Below, one piece after another: positions 8,545 through 14,699 of a stretch of 16,582 nucleotides of DNA. The stretch's first letter is position 1, and each line of letters starts with the position of its first letter. The notes beneath the pieces were generated by a model that was given only the letters and a program-made list of their open reading frames with translations, ran no database searches and was not told the DNA's origin. The translations under genes were made by a program, and so were the position numbers. Source of the stretch: an uncultured Lachnospiraceae bacterium (lineage in GTDB: Bacteria; Bacillota; Clostridia; Lachnospirales; Lachnospiraceae); the NCBI GenBank assembly GCA_910586955.1, contig CAJUMM010000021.1, positions 22,859-39,440 on the forward strand, given 5' to 3'.

Positions 8545-9318
8545 ATGAAAGGCAGCTATTGTTTCAAGACGAAGTGGGTTTTGGGTTTATTTATGCTTTT
8601 CACAGCCGCAATGCTCCAGGGCTGCAGCATGACGGCAAAGGAGGATGTCATTGACGAGGTGGAACTGACGGATACGGTCCGCTGGTTCAATACTTCCTGT
8701 GCACTCCTGACGGAGATGAACAGGTGGGACTACAATTTCTTTGGCGGTGCGAAGAATACCCAGGAGAACCAGAAGCAGGCGCAGAAAATCCTGGACCAGT
8801 GGTGGGGTGTCACGGACAGGGAGTCCGCAGACAGTACCCTGGACTGGGTTCTCAAGGAAGGGCACAGGGGAAATTTTGTGAATATTATGCAGACTCTGGA
8901 AAATGACGGAATGGGAGATCTGGCTTTGGAAGGCCGGCCGGCTTTCCTGGCAGAGCAGTATTCCCTGGATGAAAAAAATTCCCAGCTCTATGCACAGTGG
9001 TACGGGATGTACGAGGAGTACGGGGCAGGAGCCATTGACGGCTGGGACTGCTGCCGGGCTATGAGCCTTCCCGGGTATTATTACCTGGCCGGCTACTATA
9101 CGAAGGAGGAAGCTCTTGATAAGTCCCTGGAGATTGCGGGGATGGTCCAGTCCGAGTACGGCTCCTGGGATGAGCTGATGGACAGTTATCTGCGGGGCTA
9201 TGAGTTTTGGTCGGAGGAGAGCAGCGACAAGCGCCGGGAGGTTTACGAGAAAATGAAGAAAAAGTCCAAAAGCCCTTATGAGCTTGAGTTTGCCATGGAA
9301 CTGGAGAAGACCTGGTAG
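8545..9318 (+). CDS. Predicted lipoprotein with a DUF1266-like C-terminal region
   Basis: The N-terminus is a lipoprotein signal: charged start, hydrophobic stretch (11-24) and lipobox LQGC with the lipidated cysteine at 27. The mature protein should therefore be anchored on the outer face of the membrane. The 257-residue product is rich in tryptophan and tyrosine. Its C-terminal half has the pattern I recognise from DUF1266: AIDGWDCCRAMSLPGYYYLAG (163-183), then YTKEEAL, then SWDELMDSYLRGYEFW (207-222). DUF1266 has no established function, and family assignment is by eye. No catalytic motif is evident. GGAGG (8533-8537) is seven bases before the ATG. It has its own promoter and is followed by a terminator hairpin, so it is probably transcribed alone. 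Its codon use and GC content look like its neighbours', giving no clear sign of recent transfer. Confidence 0.8.
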   Translation: MKGSYCFKTKWVLGLFMLFTAAMLQGCSMTAKEDVIDEVELTDTVRWFNTSCALLTEMNRWDYNFFGGAKNTQENQKQAQKILDQWWGVTDRESADSTLDWVLKEGHRGNFVNIMQTLENDGMGDLALEGRPAFLAEQYSLDEKNSQLYAQWYGMYEEYGAGAIDGWDCCRAMSLPGYYYLAGYYTKEEALDKSLEIAGMVQSEYGSWDELMDSYLRGYEFWSEESSDKRREVYEKMKKKSKSPYELEFAMELEKTW

Positions 9319-9361
9319 ACAAAGGCAGAAGTGCAGGATGGATTCCGGAGGATAAAGATAC

Positions 9362-9404
9362 AGCCGGGATGCGGGAAGCTGTTCCTGTATCCCGGCTATT
9401 ATTT
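9362..9404 (+). terminator. Intrinsic terminator after the lipoprotein gene
   Basis: AGCCGGGAT (9362-9370) pairs with ATCCCGGCT (9389-9397). The inner bases 9371-9377 pair with 9382-9388 using two G-U pairs, giving a 16-pair stem closed by a GCTG tetraloop. The tail ATTATTT is T-rich but not a pure run, so termination may be partial. It lies 44 bases after the lipoprotein stop. Confidence 0.8.
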
Positions 9405-9513
9405 CGTTATCATTTGGCTTGGGGTTTTGGCTTTGTGTAGCACGACTTTGGTGGGCACCTGGCAGGATGTTACGAATATTGATAATTTTTTATTGAAAAA
9501 CAATAAATTATTA

Positions 9514-9542
9514 TTGACAAATGAGAGGCTGCATATTAAGAT
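9514..9542 (+). promoter_or_regulatory. Promoter for the membrane protein/methyltransferase pair
   Basis: -35 TTGACA (9514-9519), a 17-base spacer and -10 TAAGAT (9537-9542, four of six consensus bases). Just upstream lies an AT-rich inverted repeat, TTTATTG (9489-9495) with CAATAAA (9501-9507) and a five-A loop, which could be an operator. The preceding terminator supports a new transcription start here. Confidence 0.65.
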
Positions 9543-9574
9543 GGAGAAAAGACGAGAAGAAGGAGATCTGTAAG

Positions 9575-10744
9575 ATGGAGATTTTCCAATATCTGATATC
9601 CTGCCTGTTTGTGGCAGCACTTCTGCTGCCGGGGCCTGTGTTCACTTTTTTAAATATCCGGAATCTGCTCCTTAAGCGGGAGCACACAGGCACATTTGAA
9701 ACCCTTGCCTTTCTGGTAGGGATTGTGTACAGCTTTCTCCTCTACGGGTTCTGGGATGCCCGGCCCTGGGAGGAGCCCATTCTTTTACGTATGGATATTG
9801 CACAGCTCCATGAACCCTTTGACGGGGAACATGTGCTGAGCCTTTTGGCGCTTATGGCGGCGGGCCTTGTATCCTACGGATACCTGAAAGCCCGGAGGCA
9901 TAAGATTGCTCCTTTGGCGGCTGTGCTTTCCATGTCCGGAGTATATCTGGGGATTTTTGCAAACGCAGCTGTGATGGTGCAGCTGCTGGGCAGCGCCAAA
10001 GCGGAGCTTCCCTTTTCCCAGATAGCCATTTTTGACGTGTTTCTGCTGATGCTGGTGCCTTTTAACTATCTGCTGCTGGCCGTGAATCTCCTGGTGCAGG
10101 TGGTCCGGGAGCAGCGGGAGCGGCTTCTGGAGGGGAACCGGGGAGAGGAGACGGAGCCTTATAAAAGCCGTTTTTTGAACCGCTGCAACAGTCTCCTGGA
10201 AAAGAGCGGAAGCTGGGCCTTGTATGCCCTGGTTCTGGCACTTCCACTTCTTGGCATCCTTGTTAGTATTCTTCTTCTGTTGGGGCAGAAACCGGACAGC
10301 CTGCTCCGGGCTTTTACCCAGACCAGCGATTGGACCTTGTCCGGGGAAATTTCTCCGCCGCCGGTAGAGATTGACAGCCACTATCTCTGCACCGTAGCCA
10401 TCCGGGGACATAAGGAGCTGGTGAAGCCTGTCCGCATGGGACTGCGCCGGGGGGAGAAAATTGTGGTGAACCGCCAGCTCTGCGTGGCGAACGCCTTTGA
10501 ACAGCTTCTGGAGGAGCGCACGCCCAGGTTCCACAGGGCCCTGCGCCGCTTCTATGATACTTGCGGATATCCGGTTTCCAGGCATATTCAGGCCCCTCTT
10601 GCGGCCGATATGGTGTATCTGGCCATGAAACCTCTGGAATGGTTTTTTGTGGCGGTTCTCTATCTTTTTGACGAGAAACCGGAAAACCGGATTGCCGGAC
10701 AGTATCTGCCGGTGTCTGCGTTGGTGAAGGGAGAAAAGAAATGA
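9575..10744 (+). CDS. Polytopic membrane protein of unknown function (possibly DUF6688-like)
   Basis: I do not recognise a proven function. From the ATG at 9575 the product is 389 residues: about six membrane helices (roughly 5-26, 42-60, 87-104, 112-137, 150-176, 213-236), then a cytosolic-looking C-terminal domain of about 150 residues. That domain has distinctive blocks: SHYLCTVAIRGH (268-279), VNRQL (298-302), FYDTCGYPVS (326-335), YLAMKPLEWFF (348-358) and PENRIAGQYLP (369-379). By memory these fit the uncharacterised DUF6688 family; this is tentative. The 9575 start is preferred because AGGAG (9561-9565) precedes it at nine bases. An in-frame ATG at 9521 would add 18 mostly charged residues, but it lies inside the promoter spacer. 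The stop overlaps the next start as ATGA (10741-10744), so translation of the two genes is coupled. Confidence 0.78.
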   Translation: MEIFQYLISCLFVAALLLPGPVFTFLNIRNLLLKREHTGTFETLAFLVGIVYSFLLYGFWDARPWEEPILLRMDIAQLHEPFDGEHVLSLLALMAAGLVSYGYLKARRHKIAPLAAVLSMSGVYLGIFANAAVMVQLLGSAKAELPFSQIAIFDVFLLMLVPFNYLLLAVNLLVQVVREQRERLLEGNRGEETEPYKSRFLNRCNSLLEKSGSWALYALVLALPLLGILVSILLLLGQKPDSLLRAFTQTSDWTLSGEISPPPVEIDSHYLCTVAIRGHKELVKPVRMGLRRGEKIVVNRQLCVANAFEQLLEERTPRFHRALRRFYDTCGYPVSRHIQAPLAADMVYLAMKPLEWFFVAVLYLFDEKPENRIAGQYLPVSALVKGEKK

Positions 10745-11547
10745 GAGAAAAGATAGAAATCATTGGGGAAAGGCTCAATGGTTCCCTTCCCTCCCTGGGA
10801 AGGGCCATTGCAGAGAGGGATGGAAATTACATCCGGCAGACGGCTCTTAGACAGGCGGAGAAGGGGGCGGATTATCTGGATGTATGCGTCTCTGCCGGGG
10901 AAGGAGAGGCGGAGATTCTCCGCTGGATGATAGGAGAGGTGCAGTCCGTGACGGATCTGCCCTTATGTCTGGACAGCCCGGACGGGAAGGTCCTTTTGCA
11001 GGCGGTGGCCTTCTGCAAAAGGCCGGGAATTTTCAATTCCGTATCCCTGGGAAGGGAGGAGGAGTTGGAAGAGATTTTTTTCTTTTTGAAGAAACATCCG
11101 GGCTGGAAAGCCATCGCCATGCTGGGCGGACAGGGGGGGATACCTAAGACTGCCGGGGAGCGTCTGGAGATTTTGGAAGAGATCCGGAAACGAAGGGAGC
11201 GTCTCGATCTGGAAGAGGAGCGTATTTACGTGGATCCCCTGGTGGAGGCGGCAGCCTTTGCAAATCCGGGGGAAGTATTGGAGACTATGGCAGAAATCCG
11301 CCGCCGGTATCCGGAAACTCCGGTGGTGGCGGCGGTGAGCAATATTTCCCACGGACTTCCGATGAGAAGTTATGTAAATCAAAGCTTTGTTCCATTGGCC
11401 CTGGCAGCGGGAGCCGGCTGCCTGATTCTGGATCCCACGGATTCCGGTGTCCGGGGAGTTCTGAGCGCATCCGAAAGTCTCTTGTTTCCGGACGGGAAGC
11501 CTTCCTGCATGAGTTATGTGAAGGATTACAGGAGAAACTTTTTTTAA
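10741..11547 (+). CDS. Methyltetrahydrofolate methyltransferase-like protein (pterin-binding TIM barrel)
   Basis: Resembles the MeTr/AcsE family, which moves a methyl group from methyltetrahydrofolate to a corrinoid protein, and the dihydropteroate synthase superfamily. The 268 residues match MeTr length (about 262). Start ERLNGS corresponds to the family ERING. Residues equivalent to Moorella AcsE D75, N96, D160 and N199 are present as D78 (LCLDSP), N99 (FNS), D165 (YVDPLV) and N201 (SNISHGLP). Differences: the usual LDLNVG is LDVCVSAG (C49 for N), DSTN is DSPD, and the MNKTGIPK loop is LGGQGGIPK. It may therefore bind pterin with altered chemistry. No corrinoid protein, activator or other Wood-Ljungdahl gene is in the window. 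It is translationally coupled to a membrane protein of unknown function. A dihydropteroate synthase is less likely because other folate genes and typical DHPS motifs are absent. Confidence 0.85.
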   Translation: MREKIEIIGERLNGSLPSLGRAIAERDGNYIRQTALRQAEKGADYLDVCVSAGEGEAEILRWMIGEVQSVTDLPLCLDSPDGKVLLQAVAFCKRPGIFNSVSLGREEELEEIFFFLKKHPGWKAIAMLGGQGGIPKTAGERLEILEEIRKRRERLDLEEERIYVDPLVEAAAFANPGEVLETMAEIRRRYPETPVVAAVSNISHGLPMRSYVNQSFVPLALAAGAGCLILDPTDSGVRGVLSASESLLFPDGKPSCMSYVKDYRRNFF

Positions 11548-12479
11548 AAGGATAAATTTTTCAGTTTCATCACGGCGCCCATATTTCCCATTAGAAGGGC
11601 CAGGCCGGCGGCAAAGAGGAGAACACTTAACAGCAGGATTCCCACCACGGTGAATACCAGGCGGCTGTCCCGGCGGCTGGGCAGGCAGCCGGAGGAGCGG
11701 CGCAGGAGATAGCTGCCTCCGAAGAGAAGAACAGGCGCCATGCAGCCGATCAATAAGTAGACGCCCAGAGACATGCGGAGATAGGCAGGATGGGCCAAGA
11801 GGTCCAAAGCCTCTGCCGTGTCCGCACCTTGGGAGCTTAGGCTGGAGAGAAAGGACAGGAAGTTATTGATAAAATGGAACAGGGCGGGCAGCAGGAGATT
11901 GCGGCCTTTGCGCATGACGTAGGTGAGTCCCATTCCTAAGAGGGCGGTGGGAACGAAGCGGTAGGGATCCAGATGGAAAAGCCCGAAGATGAGGCCCATA
12001 CAGAGAACTACTACCCAGTCTCTTGAAATGCCCCGGAAGGTAAAGAGGATAAAGCCCCGGTGCATGGCCTCCTCACAGATGGCCGGCATCACGGCTACAA
12101 TGAGAAAGGTGATCATCGGGGGTGTGGTGGAAAACATTTCGCTCATGCCGGAGCTTACATCCAGGAAGCCCTCCGGGAAAAAGAGCATTAAGATAATGGT
12201 GCAGATCATAACTGCCTGGAAGCAGCCTGCCCAGATGAGGATGGTTCCCATAAGCTGCCCGAATTTTGGCAGGGACAGGGGAAAGACTTCCCGGAAGCCC
12301 TGGCCGCAGAGCTTGGTGAAAAGCAGAGTGACCAGAAGAAGGCCAAGCTCCGTCAGGGCCAGCCCCGTCATGCCGAACTTGTACTGCAGGGGAGCAAACA
12401 CAAAGATAAAAAGAATCATAATAATCAAAAAGAGCCCGATTCCGTAAAGCGGGTTTAAGTTCCGTCTGGATTCCTCCAT
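11544..12479 (-). CDS. CPBP-family intramembrane metalloprotease (CAAX protease-like)
   Basis: Membrane-embedded glutamate-type protease of the CPBP/Abi (Rce1-like) family, whose bacterial members act in bacteriocin immunity, peptide maturation or unknown proteolysis. The 311 residues hold about eight membrane helices and the family motifs in order: EEAMHR (E136, E137, R141), the FGLFH block (165-169) and HFINN (H202, N206). The start at 12479 is chosen because AGGAGGGA lies just before it (complement of 12486-12493); an upstream in-frame TTG at 12503 has no such site. It is the only - strand gene here, inserted between two + strand units with its own promoter. Its stop overlaps the methyltransferase stop by four bases (11544-11547). 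No bacteriocin precursor is nearby, so the substrate is unknown. Confidence 0.92.
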   Translation of the reverse strand: MEESRRNLNPLYGIGLFLIIMILFIFVFAPLQYKFGMTGLALTELGLLLVTLLFTKLCGQGFREVFPLSLPKFGQLMGTILIWAGCFQAVMICTIILMLFFPEGFLDVSSGMSEMFSTTPPMITFLIVAVMPAICEEAMHRGFILFTFRGISRDWVVVLCMGLIFGLFHLDPYRFVPTALLGMGLTYVMRKGRNLLLPALFHFINNFLSFLSSLSSQGADTAEALDLLAHPAYLRMSLGVYLLIGCMAPVLLFGGSYLLRRSSGCLPSRRDSRLVFTVVGILLLSVLLFAAGLALLMGNMGAVMKLKNLSF

Positions 12480-12515
12480 GGTAAATCCCTCCTGAATAAA
12501 CAAAATCTTAGCTTT

Positions 12516-12544
12516 ATATTACACGAATTTTATGAAAAATACAA
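12516..12544 (-). promoter_or_regulatory. Promoter for the CPBP protease gene
   Basis: Read on the - strand: -35 TTGTAT (complement of 12539-12544), a 17-base spacer, and -10 TAATAT (complement of 12516-12521) directly preceded by TG. The start codon is 36 bases beyond the -10. The region is AT-rich and is shared with the divergent hisH leader. Confidence 0.65.
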
Positions 12545-12625
12545 TCTCAAGTGAAAATGGGCTGTTTTTCTGCTCCGTTTTGTAGTACACTGTTGGAAGA
12601 GAAACGAGAAGGAGCAGGTGGGACC

Positions 12626-13237
12626 ATGGTTGCGGTGATTGATTATGATGCGGGAAATTTAAAGAGTGTGGAGAAAGCCCTGCTGTCTTTTGGGGAGCAG
12701 GTGGCCGTGACCCGGGACCGGAAGCTTCTCCTGGGTGCGGACAAGGTGATTCTTCCCGGGGTGGGAAATTTCGGGGATGCCATGGAAAAGCTGAAAGCCT
12801 GCGGGCTCACGGAAGTAATCCAGGAGCTTGCGGAAAAGGGAAAGCCTTTCCTGGGTATCTGTCTGGGACTGCAGCTGCTTTTTGAAAAGAGTGCCGAGGC
12901 GCCTGGTGTTTCCGGACTGGGACTTCTAAAAGGAGAGATCTGCCGGATTCCCGACGGACCGGGCCTTAAGATTCCCCATATTGGCTGGAACAGCCTAAGC
13001 CTTAGAAACGGCGGCCGGCTGTTTGAAGGGATGGAGGGAGAGCCTTATGTGTATTTCGTCCATTCCTACTATCTGAAAGCGGAGGATGAGAGGATTGTAA
13101 AGGCGGTCACGGAGTATGGGGTGCAGATCCATGCCTCCGTGGAGCAGGGGAACCTGTTTGCCTGCCAGTTCCACCCGGAGAAAAGCAGCCGTACAGGCCT
13201 TAAGATTCTGGAAAACTTTGTGAAATTGGAGGTTTGA
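12626..13237 (+). CDS. hisH: Imidazole glycerol phosphate synthase, glutamine amidotransferase subunit HisH
   Basis: Class I glutamine amidotransferase that releases ammonia from glutamine and channels it to HisF in histidine biosynthesis. The 203 residues match the family. Seen are IDYDAGNLKSVEKAL at the start, LPGVGNFG (43-50), the nucleophile C79 in GICLGLQ, IPHIGWN (116-122), and the H183/E185 pair in QFHPEKS. The ATG at 12626 begins the conserved MVAVIDYD sequence and follows AAGGAG (12609-12614) and AGGTGGG. A longer frame from 12551 would add 25 non-conserved residues and is rejected. A weak -10-like TACACT (12586-12591) lies upstream without a good -35. hisF starts two bases after the hisH stop, as expected for subunits of one complex. 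The other histidine genes are not in the window. Confidence 0.97.
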   Translation: MVAVIDYDAGNLKSVEKALLSFGEQVAVTRDRKLLLGADKVILPGVGNFGDAMEKLKACGLTEVIQELAEKGKPFLGICLGLQLLFEKSAEAPGVSGLGLLKGEICRIPDGPGLKIPHIGWNSLSLRNGGRLFEGMEGEPYVYFVHSYYLKAEDERIVKAVTEYGVQIHASVEQGNLFACQFHPEKSSRTGLKILENFVKLEV

Positions 13238-13239
13238 GA

Positions 13240-14019
13240 ATGTTTACCAAGCGGATAATCCCCTGCCTGGACGTGCATCAGGGGCGTGTGGTCAAAGGGG
13301 TGAACTTTGTAAATCTCCGGGATGCCGGAGATCCGGTGGAGATTGCCGCCTTTTATGATGAGGCGGGAGCCGACGAGCTGGTATTTCTGGACATTACAGC
13401 CAGCTCCGATGCCAGAAAGACCGTAGTGGATATGGTACGGAGAGTGGCGGAGCGGGTGTTTATTCCCTTTACCGTGGGAGGCGGGATCCGCAAGGTAGAG
13501 GATTTCCGTGAGCTTTTAAGGGAAGGGGCGGATAAAATTTCCGTGAATTCGGCGGCTTTGATGCGGCCGGAGCTTATCAGCCAGGCAGCGGACAAATTCG
13601 GCAGCCAGTGCGTGGTGGTGGCCATTGACGCTAAGTGCAGGGCGGACAGAAAGGGCTGGAATGTGTACAAGAATGGCGGCCGTGTGGATATGGGCATGGA
13701 TGCGGTAGAGTGGGCTATGGAGGCGGAGCGCCGGGGAGCGGGAGAAATCCTTCTCACCAGCATGGACTGCGACGGAACCAAGGACGGCTACGACATAGAA
13801 CTGACCCGGACCATTGCGGAGCAGGTGTCTATTCCCGTCATCGCCTCCGGAGGAGCCGGGACCAGGGAGCACTTTTACCAGGCCTTGACGGAAGGGAAGG
13901 CGGATGCAGTGCTGGCAGCCTCCCTGTTCCATTACCGGGAGCTGGAAATCCGGGATTTGAAAGAGTATCTGAGAGGCTGCGGGGTTTCCGTGCGGCTTTC
14001 TACAAAAGAAGGAGAGTGA
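13240..14019 (+). CDS. hisF: Imidazole glycerol phosphate synthase, cyclase subunit HisF
   Basis: TIM-barrel cyclase that uses ammonia from HisH to turn PRFAR into imidazole glycerol phosphate and AICAR. This joins histidine to purine synthesis. The 259 residues carry both catalytic aspartates at the standard numbers, D11 (IPCLDV) and D130 (VVAIDAK). Phosphate-binding loops are also present: GGGIRK (80-85), SVNSAA (101-106) and IASGGAG near 223-229. The ATG at 13240 is used because GGAGG (13228-13232) lies seven bases upstream and the MFTKRIIPCLDV start is typical; an in-frame TTG at 13234 is unlikely. The end of hisH supplies the ribosome binding site, so the two are translated together. ung begins five bases after the stop. 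Confidence 0.98.
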   Translation: MFTKRIIPCLDVHQGRVVKGVNFVNLRDAGDPVEIAAFYDEAGADELVFLDITASSDARKTVVDMVRRVAERVFIPFTVGGGIRKVEDFRELLREGADKISVNSAALMRPELISQAADKFGSQCVVVAIDAKCRADRKGWNVYKNGGRVDMGMDAVEWAMEAERRGAGEILLTSMDCDGTKDGYDIELTRTIAEQVSIPVIASGGAGTREHFYQALTEGKADAVLAASLFHYRELEIRDLKEYLRGCGVSVRLSTKEGE

Positions 14020-14024
14020 AGATT

Positions 14025-14699
14025 ATGGGAATGATTCAAAATGACTGGCTGGGACCTTTGACTCCGGAGTTTCACAAGCCCTATTATGCGGAGCTGTTCC
14101 GCTTTGTGAAAAATGAATACGCCACCCGGAAAGTATTGCCGCCGGCGGACGATATTTTCAATGCCTTTCACCTTACCCCTCTTCATGAGGTAAAGGTGGT
14201 GATTCTGGGACAGGATCCCTATCACAACGACGGACAGGCCCACGGCCTCTGCTTTTCCGTGAAGCCGGATGTGGAGATTCCCCCTTCCCTGGTGAATATT
14301 TACCAGGAGCTTCACGACGATCTGGGCTGCTACATTCCCAACAACGGCTATCTGACCAAATGGGCTTCCCAGGGCGTCCTGATGCTGAACACGGTTCTCA
14401 CCGTGCGGGCCCACCAGGCCAATTCCCACAGAGGCATGGGGTGGGAGGAATTTACGGATGCCGCCATCCGCATTCTGGATGAACAGGACAGGCCCATGGT
14501 ATTTATTCTCTGGGGGAGCCCGGCCCAGAAGAAGGAGAAGATGCTCCATAACCCGAAGCATCTGATTCTCAAAGCCCCCCATCCCAGCCCCTTGTCGGCT
14601 TACCGGGGGTTTTTCGGCAGCAGGCCTTTCAGCCAGACCAATGATTTCCTGGCAGAGAACGGTTTAGAGCCCATTGACTGGCAGATTGAAAATGTTTAG
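14025..14699 (+). CDS. ung: Uracil-DNA glycosylase
   Basis: Family 1 uracil-DNA glycosylase that excises uracil from DNA to start base excision repair. The 224 residues are the usual length. Landmarks are the water-activating loop GQDPYH (62-67, D64), LLNT-type VLMLNTVLTVR (118-128), and the DNA-intercalating loop HPSPLSAYRGFFG with H186. The start at 14025 follows GAAGGAGAG (14008-14016); the same frame runs open further upstream within hisF, but that part is a shadow. It lies five bases after hisF, so it is probably in the same transcript, although DNA repair has no evident tie to histidine synthesis. Its last eight bases overlap the next gene. Confidence 0.97.
   Translation: MGMIQNDWLGPLTPEFHKPYYAELFRFVKNEYATRKVLPPADDIFNAFHLTPLHEVKVVILGQDPYHNDGQAHGLCFSVKPDVEIPPSLVNIYQELHDDLGCYIPNNGYLTKWASQGVLMLNTVLTVRAHQANSHRGMGWEEFTDAAIRILDEQDRPMVFILWGSPAQKKEKMLHNPKHLILKAPHPSPLSAYRGFFGSRPFSQTNDFLAENGLEPIDWQIENV

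Noticed and set aside
9331..9573. Possible 80-residue gene starting at GTG 9331
   Set aside because: It runs through the terminator hairpin and across the promoter of the next gene, has no good ribosome binding site and does not look like a protein family.
9521..9574. Longer N-terminus of the membrane protein from the ATG at 9521
   Set aside because: The extra residues are encoded inside the promoter spacer and -10 box; the ATG at 9575 has AGGAG at proper distance and begins directly with the first membrane helix.
11544..12479. CPBP protease as part of a bacteriocin or phage-defence cluster
   Set aside because: No precursor peptide, ABC exporter or defence gene is nearby; the neighbours are metabolic or unknown.
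13635..14024. Upstream extension of the ung frame within hisF
   Set aside because: It is a shadow of hisF; family length and the GAAGGAGAG site both fix the start at 14025.
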